In this document: positions 1 through 8,258 of the stretch, piece by piece | Layout: each line of letters starts with the position of its first letter | How positions within the stretch are numbered: the first letter of the stretch is position 1 | Origin: CAZSNT01 sp964607765 | Lineage (GTDB): Bacteria; Verrucomicrobiota; Lentisphaeria; Oligosphaerales; JABHEG01 | Direction: 5' to 3' | DNA: 31,677 nt | NCBI GenBank assembly: GCA_964607765.1 | Contig: CAZSNT010000121.1 | Span: 1 to 31,677, forward strand | Notes under the pieces: generated by a model | The model's input: the letters and a program-made list of their open reading frames with translations, nothing else | Database searches by the model: none | What the model was told of the DNA's origin: nothing | Translations under genes and position numbers: made by a program

Positions 1-27
1 CCCGGCTCGGGAGAGCCGGGCTACGGG
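1..27. repeat. REP-like hairpin, family A, copy 1
   Basis: Perfect 8-bp stem CCCGGCTC / GAGCCGGG closed by a GGGA tetraloop and followed by CTACGGGG. The same element recurs at about 27407-27436, 30500-30527 and 31628-31649, so it is an interspersed repeat. Its left end is cut by the window edge, so flanking conserved bases cannot be seen. Confidence 0.75.
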
Positions 28-52
28 GGACGCGCGGATGCCTCACGTAACT

Positions 53-63
53 GGTATGATACC
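53..63. promoter_or_regulatory. Short perfect palindrome upstream of the FAD oxidoreductase gene
   Basis: GGTATGATACC is a perfect 5-bp inverted repeat around a central G, and it contains a -10-like TATGAT. It lies about 175 bases before the start at 240 in otherwise featureless DNA. It could be an operator, part of a promoter, or chance. No matching -35 hexamer is evident at 16-18 bases upstream. Confidence 0.2.
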
Positions 64-239
64 GCCTTAAGGAGTTGTCCATAGTCGCCGGTTCCGCGAG
101 AATGAGCCCATACTCGTCGGAAGCGGGGACGGCGGCTGTGGGCAACTGACCGGTTACCGGCGGTCGTACCGGCAACGTGCAAGCCGTGTCCGCGCGAGGT
201 ATCTTAGACCCGCTGCAACTCAACAGGGAGGCAACATCC

Positions 240-3200
240 ATGATACTGAGCCCACACCGCTTGTCGCGTCAGACATCCACCTTGGCCGGGGGGGTGGCCA
301 TCGGCTTTGCTCTGATGCTGTTCATGCCGGTTGCGACAGGGCTGGAAACGCCTGCAGAGGGACCGCTGGCGGCATGGTCCTTCGACGAGGCCGACGCAGA
401 GGCACTCACCGTCCCGGGCTTGACGGCGGATGGGCCCGTCCTGCGCGTGGACAACGTGGAATTAGTCAAAGGCGTCTCGGGCACAGCTTTGAGTTTCGGT
501 GTGGACCCGGGCTGGGGCATGTGCACGGACGTCTACCCGGTAGCTGAAGCCGTGACTGTCGAGGCCTGGTTCAAGCCCGCCGGGACACGGCCGCCGGGGT
601 TCGGCACGGTCGTGCGCAAAGAGGGCGCCTATGCCCTGCGCTTCGCCGAGAACGGTTCTCTCGGATTCCTCGCCTGGATCAAGGGCTCGGTCCGTGCCGT
701 GCAGTCCGCGCGCACGACGTGGGATCCCAACGAATGGACGCATTGTGCGGCTACGTACGACGGCAAGGAGATGCGCTTGTTCATCGACGGGAAGGAAGAC
801 GCCAACTCGCCCGTCAAGATGGAGGGGCTCATCTCCGACGGCGGCGCGCCGTTGGGCGTCGGTTCGTGCCGGGGCCGATACGCGTTCGAGGGAACCATCG
901 ACGAAGTCCGGGTCTACGATCGGGCCTTGGCTGGCAAGGCAATCCGGGTGTCCCACAGCGCGGGGTTGGCCGCGCTGCGGAAGCAGAAGGGGGTGAAGGT
1001 GACGCCGAAGAAGCTCGGCAAAGGACGTGCGGAATTCCGCAAGCCGCTGCGTCCGGTCGGCATGGTGCAGGCGGGGTTCATCTGGATCGATGCAGAGGAT
1101 TTCGCCGATTACGGCGGCTGGACATTGGACACGCAGTTCGTGCACCTGATGGGATCCGCTTACCTGCTCGCGACCGGTGTGGGCACGCCTGTGGAGGATG
1201 CCCGCACCGAGTTCAGTCTGCCCGAATCCGGCAACTACCGGGTCTGGGTGCGTGCTCGGAACTGGGTGCGGGAGCATGCGCCGGGCCGCTTCCAGGTCTC
1301 GGTGAACGGCCGTGTTCTCGACAGAGAGTTCGGCGCCGCGGACTCGGACGAGTGGGTGTGGGAGTCCGCGGGCGATGTTGACCTGACAGCGGGCAAGGTC
1401 GCAGTCGGGCTGCACGACCTGACGGGCTACTACGGGCGGTGCGATGCCGTCCTCCTGGCCACAGACAAGGCCTACGTGCCACCCGCGGACCGCGCCGCCG
1501 TGTGCGCGGAGCGGGCACGCCTAACCGGCCTGTCGCTGAAGCCGGCATTCGGAGGCGACTTTGACGTGATCGTGGTCGGCGCCGGATCGGCAGGCTGCCC
1601 GGCCGCGATTGCGGCTGCACGGACCGGTGCGAAGACCGCACTGATCCAGAACCGGCCCGTGCTCGGCGGCAATGCGTCGAGCGAGTGCGGCGTGCCCATG
1701 AACGGCGCGGCCAGTCACCATCCGAACTCGCGGGAGACCGGCATTGCAGAGGAGGCGCACCGGACCCGGGCCTTCTACGGCTCACGTGCTTACAGCGAAC
1801 CGTTCGCCATGCTGTGTGCGGCCGAGCCGAACCTGACGGTCTTCCTGAATCAGCACGTGTTCGACGTCGGAATGAAGGACGCGTCAACCATTGCCACGGC
1901 CAAGGCAGTGGACACGCTGACGGGCGCCATCACGGTGTATCGCGGCAAGCAGTTCGTGGACTGCACGGGCGACGGCTGGGTCGGGTACTTCGCCAAAGCC
2001 GAGTTTCGCAAGGGACGCGAGGCGCGGGCCGAGTTCAACGAGAGTTTGGCCCCCGAAAAGGCGGACGGCATCACCATGAGCGGCTGCCTCATGGGGAACG
2101 GACTCGGGTTTCGCGCCCGGAGCACAGGAGAAGACACGCCCTACACGCGCCCTGCCTGGGCCTACGATATCCCGAAACTCGACGGCTATGGACGGCGCGT
2201 CCGACGCTTCACGGGCGGCGAATGGTGGAACGAGCATCCCGGCACGATCGATGACGTGTGGGAGGCGGAGTACGCCCGCGACGAGCTTATCCGGATCATC
2301 TTCGGGTACTGGGACTACATCAAGAACAAATCGCGCTTCGTGGTTGAGGCCTCCACCTACGCCCTGGCGCACGTCCCACACATGGATGCCAAGCGCGAGT
2401 CCCGGCGACTGGTCGGCGATTACTTGCTCAACCAGAACGACTGCGAGGCGGCCCGTGTCTTCCCCGATGCCATCTCTTACGGCGGCTGGCCGATGGACGT
2501 GCACCATCCCAAGGGCATGTTCTCGGGCAGTGAGGGATCGTTCGACTACAACAAGCACGTGCCCATCTACACCATCCCGTTCCGCTGTCTCTACTCGAAG
2601 AACATCGACAACCTGACCTTTGCAGGACGCTGCTCGAGCGTCACTCACACCGCCCTCGGCACGATTCGTGTGGAGAGTACGCTGGCCACGCTCGGGCAAG
2701 CCGCGGGAACCGCTGCGGCATGGTGCGCACGGCGTGACATCACGCCGCGCGATATCCACAAGACGCAGATGAAGGAGTTCCAGCAGAAGCTGCTGAAGGA
2801 CGACCAGACCATCCCGGGGCTGGTCAACGAGGACCCGAACGACCTGGCACGCCAAGCCGCGGTCACGGCGTCCAGCACGGCGTCGTTCCGATATTTCTCA
2901 CAGGCCAACGTGCGTAAAGACGACCTGCACCCACTCGATCACGACCGCGCCATGATTCTCCGTGCCACCCCCGGCATGCTGCAGGAGATCCGCGTGCTCC
3001 TGAGGTCGACGAACTCCAAGCCCACACCTGTCACGCTGCACTTGCGCACAGCGGCGAACGCAGACGACTTGTCGTCGACCACGGATTTCGCTGCGGTCTC
3101 CGCAGCCGTTCCGCCCCGGGGCGAAAGCTGGGTGACTTTCACGGTGAACCGTGAGGTCGACAGCGAGTTCCTCTGGTTCTGGCTGCCGAAGACCGAGGGG

Positions 3201-3731
3201 TTGTCTTGGCGTCTCATGACCGCGGCGCCGGTTGGTACCAGCCGCGGTTACGGTTCCGGGCCGGGCAACCGGTGGACGTTGCGCAAAGGTGAGTTTTACG
3301 CGTTCGCAACAGAGCCGCCCCTGCGCACGCCCACCACGTACCGCGCCGAGAACGTGATCAACGGCAGGAACAGGATGTGGGACGGGCAGACTAACATGTG
3401 GGCATCCGACCCACGCGAGCCCTTCCCGCAGTGGCTCGAACTCGACCTCGGGAACCCCAAGTCCGTCAATGCGGTCTATCTTACCTACGACACCAACATG
3501 GCGCCGCGCATCCCGACAGCCGCACGTCCCCACGAGTGTGTCGCAGACTACGAGGTCGCGTGCTTCGACGGCAAGGTCTGGCGGACCGTGGCCAAAGCGG
3601 CGGGCAACTGGCAGAGGCGGCGGATCCATCGATTCGACCCGATCAAGGCGAGCAAAGTGCGCCTGACCGTCCTCAGAACCAACGGTGAGAAGTCTGCGCG
3701 TGTCTTCGAGATCCGCGCCTATAGCGAGTGA
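240..3731 (+). CDS. Exported LamG / FAD-dependent oxidoreductase / discoidin-like multidomain protein
   Basis: Start chosen at 240 because AGGGAGG at 225-231 sits 8 bases before this ATG; it gives 1163 aa beginning with a hydrophobic signal sequence (about residues 15-35). Order of domains: a LamG/concanavalin-like jelly roll at about 45-235 (text such as VTVEAWFKP and GTIDEVRVYDRAL); a second beta-rich module at about 275-425 (EDFADYGGW, NYRVWVRARNW); an FAD-binding oxidoreductase core of the FAD_oxidored type starting at about 441, with the Rossmann motif GAGSAG at 447-452 and the typical GGNASSECG stretch; and a C-terminal F5/8 type C (discoidin)-like module at about 1030-1163 (WLELDLG, KSVNAVYL). 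The core family binds FAD; the reaction here is unknown. Lectin-like modules on both sides suggest that it acts on a glycan or sits on a surface. The glycyl radical enzyme gene follows 118 bases downstream and may be cotranscribed. Confidence 0.88.
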   Translation: MILSPHRLSRQTSTLAGGVAIGFALMLFMPVATGLETPAEGPLAAWSFDEADAEALTVPGLTADGPVLRVDNVELVKGVSGTALSFGVDPGWGMCTDVYPVAEAVTVEAWFKPAGTRPPGFGTVVRKEGAYALRFAENGSLGFLAWIKGSVRAVQSARTTWDPNEWTHCAATYDGKEMRLFIDGKEDANSPVKMEGLISDGGAPLGVGSCRGRYAFEGTIDEVRVYDRALAGKAIRVSHSAGLAALRKQKGVKVTPKKLGKGRAEFRKPLRPVGMVQAGFIWIDAEDFADYGGWTLDTQFVHLMGSAYLLATGVGTPVEDARTEFSLPESGNYRVWVRARNWVREHAPGRFQVSVNGRVLDREFGAADSDEWVWESAGDVDLTAGKVAVGLHDLTGYYGRCDAVLLATDKAYVPPADRAAVCAERARLTGLSLKPAFGGDFDVIVVGAGSAGCPAAIAAARTGAKTALIQNRPVLGGNASSECGVPMNGAASHHPNSRETGIAEEAHRTRAFYGSRAYSEPFAMLCAAEPNLTVFLNQHVFDVGMKDASTIATAKAVDTLTGAITVYRGKQFVDCTGDGWVGYFAKAEFRKGREARAEFNESLAPEKADGITMSGCLMGNGLGFRARSTGEDTPYTRPAWAYDIPKLDGYGRRVRRFTGGEWWNEHPGTIDDVWEAEYARDELIRIIFGYWDYIKNKSRFVVEASTYALAHVPHMDAKRESRRLVGDYLLNQNDCEAARVFPDAISYGGWPMDVHHPKGMFSGSEGSFDYNKHVPIYTIPFRCLYSKNIDNLTFAGRCSSVTHTALGTIRVESTLATLGQAAGTAAAWCARRDITPRDIHKTQMKEFQQKLLKDDQTIPGLVNEDPNDLARQAAVTASSTASFRYFSQANVRKDDLHPLDHDRAMILRATPGMLQEIRVLLRSTNSKPTPVTLHLRTAANADDLSSTTDFAAVSAAVPPRGESWVTFTVNREVDSEFLWFWLPKTEGLSWRLMTAAPVGTSRGYGSGPGNRWTLRKGEFYAFATEPPLRTPTTYRAENVINGRNRMWDGQTNMWASDPREPFPQWLELDLGNPKSVNAVYLTYDTNMAPRIPTAARPHECVADYEVACFDGKVWRTVAKAAGNWQRRRIHRFDPIKASKVRLTVLRTNGEKSARVFEIRAYSE

Positions 3732-3849
3732 CGCAGGAGTTCCAGCGGAGCACACACTGACATGTCGAGATCCGCTCGCTGAAGCTCGCTCCAACTGCCG
3801 CCTTCAGGCGGGCGCCGGAAGCACGGAAGCACACGAGGAACGACAGGTC

Positions 3850-5931
3850 ATGGACCATCGTCTCAAGCAACTCAGGCAAGACGTCCGCAACAAAACCCAC
3901 GCCCGCCACCGGCAGGCGCAGCCGCCGGACGTACTGACCGAGTGTGACCGTGAGACGCTCTCCTGGACACGCCGAGTGAGCCGGCTTCTGCGCCGGCAGT
4001 GCGAGGCGGAGCAGCCGGTGATCCTGGACGGCGAACGGGTCGTATTCACCCGCACCGTGCCCAGCGTTCCGCCCATCTACGCGCCCGAGGAGTGGGCGGA
4101 GAAGTTCGCCGCCGGTCGGGCGCACGAGCTCGGGCCGATCAGCAACATCTGCGCAGATTGGGAACAGGTATTGTGTGAAGGGCTTGCCGGCAGACGACGC
4201 GTGGCCGCGAGTGCACTGCAGAGCGCAACCGGCGAAACCGCCGAGTTTCTGCACGCAGCGATCGAGTCCCTGGACGCCGTGATGGCGCTCGCTGCCCGGT
4301 ACCGCGACGAAGCGCTGCGGCTGGGCCGCACCGACCTGGCCGAGATCCTGGCGCGCGTTCCCGCAGAGCCGCCGCGCTCTTTCCACGAGGCGCTCCAAGC
4401 GCTGCGCTTCGTTCATGCGACCGTTTGGCTCAACGCCCACTATCACGTGGGACTTGGCCGCTTCGATCAATACATGATCCCCTACCTGCAACGCGACCTC
4501 GACCAGGGAACGCTCACGATCGAGCAGGCGGAGGATCTGCTTGCCGAGTTCTTCATCTCGCTCAACAAGGACTCCGATCTGTATCCCGGCATCCAGCAAG
4601 GCGACAACGGACAGTCGTTGATGTTGGGCGGTGTGACGCGCGACGGGCAGTGCGCTGTCAACGAACTCACCACCATGGTGCTGCGCGTGGCGCACGACGT
4701 CAACATGATCGATCCGAAGATCAACCTGCGCGTCGATGCCGATACGGACATCGCGCTCCTGGAACTGGCAGCCCGGCTCACCGAGCGCGGGCTCGGGTTC
4801 CCGCAGTACTCCAACGATGACGTGGTCATCCCCGGCCTGCTCGCGCACGGGTATGAGCTCGAGGACGCCCGCGACTACACCGTGGCAGCCTGCTGGGAGT
4901 ACATCATCCCGGGCCGAGGCATGGACGTGGTCAATATCGGCGCCGTCTCACTCCCCGCCGCCGTGCATCGCGGCGTCGTGGCCGGACTGACCGCCGGTGA
5001 CGATATGGCCGGGATCCGGCAACGGATCAGCGCCGATATCCGGGCACAGGTTAACGCGCGCGTGGCCGACTACGCAAACCTGATCCTGCCCCCCGCCCCC
5101 TTCTACTCCTGCCTCATGAGCAACTGCCTCGAACAGGGCCGTGATCTGTGCCACGGGGCGCGCTACAACAACTTCGGTCTGCACGGCGCCTGCTCCGCCA
5201 ACGCGGCGGACGCCCTCGCCGCAACGGCGAGATTCGTGTTCGACGAACAGTCTGTGAGTTCTGCCAAGCTCGTGAGTGCGCTCGACTGTAATTGGGACGG
5301 CGCCGAGCCGCTTCGCGCACACATGGCGCGCGGTCCCAAGGTGGGTAACGACGATCCGGCAGCGGATCAGGAGTTGACTTTCCTGTTCGCGGACTTCGCA
5401 GCGGCGTGCGATGCAGTCGGCGACAACGGCCGGGGCGGCATCGTGCGCCCCGGCACAGGTTCCGCCATGTATTACGTGTGGCTGGCCCGTGGCCACGAAG
5501 ACATGGCAGAACCCGTCGTGGGAGCCACGGCTGACGGGCGCGCGCAAGGTGATTTCTTCAGCTCAAGCCTGGCACCGTCGCCCGGCGCGCGCGTTGCCGG
5601 GCCGACCTCCGTGCTGAGAACTTACAGCAAGCTGGACTACACCCGCATCTGCAACGGCGGCCCGATTACGCTGGAACTGGCAGACGTGCTGTTCCGGAGC
5701 GCCGATGCAATCCGCAAAGTCGCGATGCTCGTGCAGGCCTTCGCGCGGCTCGGGTGCCAGCAGTTGCAGCTTAACACGCTGAATGTCGATGCCCTTCGCC
5801 ACGCCAAAGAACATCCGGAGCAGCACCGCAACCTGATCGTGCGCGTGTGGGGCTGGAGCGGCTACTTCTGTGAGCTCACCCCGGAGTACCAGGACCACGT
5901 CATCGCCCGGCACATGCACCGACTCGGTTGA
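3850..5931 (+). CDS. Glycyl radical enzyme, pyruvate formate-lyase family
   Basis: Start taken at 3850 because GAGGAA at 3835-3840 is 9 bases upstream; the open frame continues back to 3685, but that stretch overlaps the previous gene and looks non-coding. The product is 693 aa and predicted cytosolic. The family makes C-C, C-N, C-O or C-S bond cleavages or dehydrations by radical chemistry. Two hallmark sites are visible: the thiyl-radical cysteine in AACWE (Cys348, with Glu350 two residues later, as in C-x-E eliminating members) and the C-terminal glycyl loop RVWGWSGY (Gly668 the expected radical site; the usual text is RVxGY). The Cys-x-Glu arrangement favours an eliminase or dehydratase-like chemistry over true pyruvate formate-lyase. 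No radical SAM activating enzyme is present in the window, so one must be encoded elsewhere. Substrate unknown. Confidence 0.9.
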   Translation: MDHRLKQLRQDVRNKTHARHRQAQPPDVLTECDRETLSWTRRVSRLLRRQCEAEQPVILDGERVVFTRTVPSVPPIYAPEEWAEKFAAGRAHELGPISNICADWEQVLCEGLAGRRRVAASALQSATGETAEFLHAAIESLDAVMALAARYRDEALRLGRTDLAEILARVPAEPPRSFHEALQALRFVHATVWLNAHYHVGLGRFDQYMIPYLQRDLDQGTLTIEQAEDLLAEFFISLNKDSDLYPGIQQGDNGQSLMLGGVTRDGQCAVNELTTMVLRVAHDVNMIDPKINLRVDADTDIALLELAARLTERGLGFPQYSNDDVVIPGLLAHGYELEDARDYTVAACWEYIIPGRGMDVVNIGAVSLPAAVHRGVVAGLTAGDDMAGIRQRISADIRAQVNARVADYANLILPPAPFYSCLMSNCLEQGRDLCHGARYNNFGLHGACSANAADALAATARFVFDEQSVSSAKLVSALDCNWDGAEPLRAHMARGPKVGNDDPAADQELTFLFADFAAACDAVGDNGRGGIVRPGTGSAMYYVWLARGHEDMAEPVVGATADGRAQGDFFSSSLAPSPGARVAGPTSVLRTYSKLDYTRICNGGPITLELADVLFRSADAIRKVAMLVQAFARLGCQQLQLNTLNVDALRHAKEHPEQHRNLIVRVWGWSGYFCELTPEYQDHVIARHMHRLG

Positions 5932-5946
5932 CGCAACCCTCCCCCC

Positions 5947-5973
5947 CCTGGGACCGCCGAGCACCAGCTCGGC
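5947..5973. repeat. 27-bp palindromic repeat, family B, copy 1
   Basis: Identical over 27 bases to 22471-22497 and, inverted, to 22528-22554. The inner part folds as GCCGAGC-ACCA-GCTCGGC, a perfect 7-bp stem. It lies in the 124-bp gap between the convergent glycyl radical enzyme gene and the AraC gene, so a role at transcript 3' ends is possible. No T-tract follows it. Confidence 0.85.
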
Positions 5974-6055
5974 TGATATGTCACCAGAACAAACCACGTA
6001 TCAAGCTCTCGCACCGGACGCCGTGGGCACGGCGCCGGTAGAGAGCGGCTGATGG

Positions 6056-6976
6056 TCACAGGTCCCCCTCTTCGGCTCCGTGCCACACGTCGGCGAAACG
6101 CTTTCTGTAGGTTGTGGCCGAGACACCGAAGTGCGTCTTGAAACGCCGCGCAAAGTACGCCGGATCAGCCCACCCCACGCGTCGTGCGATCTCCGCAACC
6201 TGATCGTCCGTCTTCAGCAGCAGCCCGGCGGCACGCTCCGCCCGGCAGCGCGCCAGGTAGGCCATCGGAGGCAGACCCGTGCCGGCCTTGAACAGACGGA
6301 TGAGATATGACCGTTCCGCGCCGACCTGTTTCGCCAGTCTATCGAGCGTCCAAGCCTGGCCCACTCCCCGCTGCAGCACGTGCATGCCACGCGAAACGGC
6401 AGGATGAACTCCTTGCCCTGCGTCGGCACTGCGATTCCAAACTGCGCTGCCGGCGATCAAGTCACCCAGCACGAGCAGCAGGAGCCCGACGCGGTGCGCT
6501 CGCTCCGCTCCGCTCGTGCCTTTCTGCGAAAGCTCCGCCAACGCGTCCAGATGCCCCTCGCAGGTCGGTACCGCATCCTGCCTGAGTCGAAGGTGCATGA
6601 CGCCGCGGTTCGCCGCCGACAGAGGCCCGCTGACCAGCAGCGCGCTCAACGTCGGATCGGCCAGGGCCCAAGAGAGCTCGCGGTGCAGTACCTCGGTCCG
6701 GAAAAGGAGGTTGTAAAGGCCGAATCCCTCGCAGTTCACGTACGCGTGCCAGCTGCCCGGGCGCATGATGATCACGTCGCCACGCGACAGCCGTCGGTCG
6801 CCCGCCGCGCTGCGGTGCAGCGCCGTGCCGCTATCAATCAACACGATCTCCATGAAGTCGTGACTGTGTGCGGCGCTGTCGGCGTGCCGCAGACTCCGGC
6901 GGACAAGAATTGAAATATCTCCCGCCGGCACAACCGTCTGCCGCCACTTAATCACTTGGTCAGGGTGTGTTGACAC
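6056..6976 (-). CDS. AraC-family transcriptional regulator
   Basis: 306 aa. The start is a GTG at 6976 preceded on this strand by a GGGAG about 8 bases upstream. The N-terminal half is a cupin-type AraC ligand-binding domain (HSHDFMEIVLIDSG at about 37-50, then GDVIIMRPGSWHAY), the sugar-sensing domain in this family. The C-terminal ~100 residues carry two helix-turn-helix units (LDRLAKQVGAERSYLIRLFK and VAEIARRVGWADPAYFARRF), the AraC/XylS DNA-binding signature. It is divergent from the operon starting at 7127, the usual arrangement for a local activator responding to that pathway's substrate. It is also convergent with the glycyl radical enzyme gene, so it might serve either side. A promoter-like TTGACT-17-TAGGCT reads towards it. 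Confidence 0.93.
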   Translation of the reverse strand: MSTHPDQVIKWRQTVVPAGDISILVRRSLRHADSAAHSHDFMEIVLIDSGTALHRSAAGDRRLSRGDVIIMRPGSWHAYVNCEGFGLYNLLFRTEVLHRELSWALADPTLSALLVSGPLSAANRGVMHLRLRQDAVPTCEGHLDALAELSQKGTSGAERAHRVGLLLLVLGDLIAGSAVWNRSADAGQGVHPAVSRGMHVLQRGVGQAWTLDRLAKQVGAERSYLIRLFKAGTGLPPMAYLARCRAERAAGLLLKTDDQVAEIARRVGWADPAYFARRFKTHFGVSATTYRKRFADVWHGAEEGDL

Positions 6977-7015
6977 GCTCCGGCTCCCGGGGATTTCGGC
7001 TTGTTCTGCAACGAA

Positions 7016-7044
7016 AGCCTACTGTTTTTGCCACTATCAGTCAA
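7016..7044 (-). promoter_or_regulatory. Candidate sigma70-type promoter of the AraC gene
   Basis: On the minus strand TTGACT (7044-7039) and TAGGCT (7021-7016) are separated by exactly 17 bases and read towards the AraC start at 6976. The -35 matches five of six consensus positions; the -10 is weak, with three of six. The repeat at 7025-7037 lies inside the spacer, which would allow autorepression. Inference from sequence only. Confidence 0.33.
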
Positions 7045-7066
7045 GAGAAAGCGCATTTTGTCCTAT
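7025..7066 (+). promoter_or_regulatory. Two direct half-sites, candidate AraC-type operator
   Basis: TTTTGCCACTAT (7026-7037) and TTTTGTCCTAT (7056-7066) are similar and start exactly 30 bp apart, about three helical turns, in the AT-richer gap between the divergent AraC gene and the 7127 operon. AraC-family proteins bind direct half-sites on one DNA face, so this is a reasonable candidate operator. Nothing else in the window confirms it. Confidence 0.3.
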
Positions 7067-7126
7067 TTCTGAAGGAGATTGAACGGCATATTGGATGGCA
7101 GACGATCATCAAAGGAGACGTTGGAC

Positions 7127-8248
7127 ATGGCTCTGAAGGTTGGTGTGGTAGGAATGGGCGGCATCGGCAATCGGCATGCGGATTGTCACAAGGCGGATGA
7201 CCTGGCGGATCTGGTCGCGGTCTGCGACCTCCTCAAGAAGCCCGCCGACGATGCTGCGGAACGGCTGGGCGTACCGGCTTATTACTCCCTGGACGAGATG
7301 TTGGACGCGCACCCCGATCTCGACATCGTTGATGTGACCACGGGCGGCAATGAGAACGGCAGCTGGCACTTCGAGCCGGTCATGGAGGCGCTGGATGCCG
7401 GCAAGCACGTGCTCGTCGAGAAGCCCATCTCCAATGACATCGAAGAGGCCCGGGCAATGGTCGCGGTCGCCACGGAGGAAGACCTCTACCTGGGCTGCAA
7501 CCTGAACCACTACTTCACCGAGCCTGCGGAGATGGCCATGCAAGCCATCAAGGACGGCAGGATCGGCGAGCAGATCTTCTGTCTTCACCGCATGGGATTC
7601 CCCGGCGGCGACATCACCTACAAGCGCAACAGCGCGCCGCGGTCCGAGGGTTTCCCGTACTTCCACGTCAAGGCGTTCCTGGCGCACCCGTTCAGCATCG
7701 TGCGCCATTTCTGCGGCGACATCACGCACATCCAGGCGTTCATGAGCAAGCCGAGCTTCCGTAAATCCAGCAGCGACCTCATGGTCTCGGTCAACAGTAT
7801 CCACGTGCAGTTCGCGAACGGCTGTATCGGCTATCTGTTCAGCCAGCGCGGCGATGCGACCATGGGCATGGGCGGCTGGTGGAGCGTCGAGGTCGGCGGC
7901 ACCAAGGGCACATTCTGCATCGAGAACTGTGTCGAGAAGTACACGTATTTCCCCGTCCCGGGAGCGGAAGGCGCAGCCAAGCCGGAGAAGCTCGGTGTCG
8001 GTTCCGCGCCGGGACCCGAGGTTCACAATACCGGTGTGAGCGATTTCGGTACCACGTTCCCGAACCGCATTCACGCGTTCCTCGAGGACGTGACCAACGG
8101 CGTGCCGAAGCACCTGCTGCGTTCGTCGGGCCGCGATGCACTGGCCACGCTCGAGTACACGTTTGCCGCGATCGAGTCCTACGAGGAAGGCGGCGTGCTC
8201 GTGCGGCCCGCACCGCTGCCCCAGATCAAGCGCGATCCGCGGGGATGA
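7127..8248 (+). CDS. Gfo/Idh/MocA family NAD(P)-dependent oxidoreductase (first)
   Basis: Start at 7127 (373 aa) because AAAGGAG at 7111-7117 is well placed and the protein then begins MALKVGVVGMGGIG; a TTG 48 bases upstream in frame has a Shine-Dalgarno that is too close. N-terminal Rossmann fold with GMGGIG (9-14) binds the nicotinamide cofactor. The family catalytic lysine lies in VEKP (96-100), and a His-rich segment (HVKAFLAH then VRHF, about 180-195) occupies the place of the active-site histidines. Members oxidise or reduce sugar and inositol hydroxyls. It is the first gene of a five-gene run, with only 10 bases before the next start. Cytosolic; substrate not predictable from sequence. 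Confidence 0.92.
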   Translation: MALKVGVVGMGGIGNRHADCHKADDLADLVAVCDLLKKPADDAAERLGVPAYYSLDEMLDAHPDLDIVDVTTGGNENGSWHFEPVMEALDAGKHVLVEKPISNDIEEARAMVAVATEEDLYLGCNLNHYFTEPAEMAMQAIKDGRIGEQIFCLHRMGFPGGDITYKRNSAPRSEGFPYFHVKAFLAHPFSIVRHFCGDITHIQAFMSKPSFRKSSSDLMVSVNSIHVQFANGCIGYLFSQRGDATMGMGGWWSVEVGGTKGTFCIENCVEKYTYFPVPGAEGAAKPEKLGVGSAPGPEVHNTGVSDFGTTFPNRIHAFLEDVTNGVPKHLLRSSGRDALATLEYTFAAIESYEEGGVLVRPAPLPQIKRDPRG

Positions 8249-8258
8249 GGGAGCTGTC

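Noticed and set aside
1884..2855. Long minus-strand open frame inside the FAD oxidoreductase gene
   Set aside because: Antisense shadow; the plus-strand product has clear FAD-binding family text.
6970..6975. Perfect TTGACA on the plus strand as the -35 of the 7127 operon
   Set aside because: No -10-like hexamer occurs 16-18 bases downstream, and the hexamer lies over the AraC start codon.
7095..7136. Possible 13-residue leader peptide upstream of the first dehydrogenase
   Set aside because: The nearest Shine-Dalgarno (7072-7077) is 17 bases away, too far, and no attenuator hairpin or repeated regulatory codons are present.
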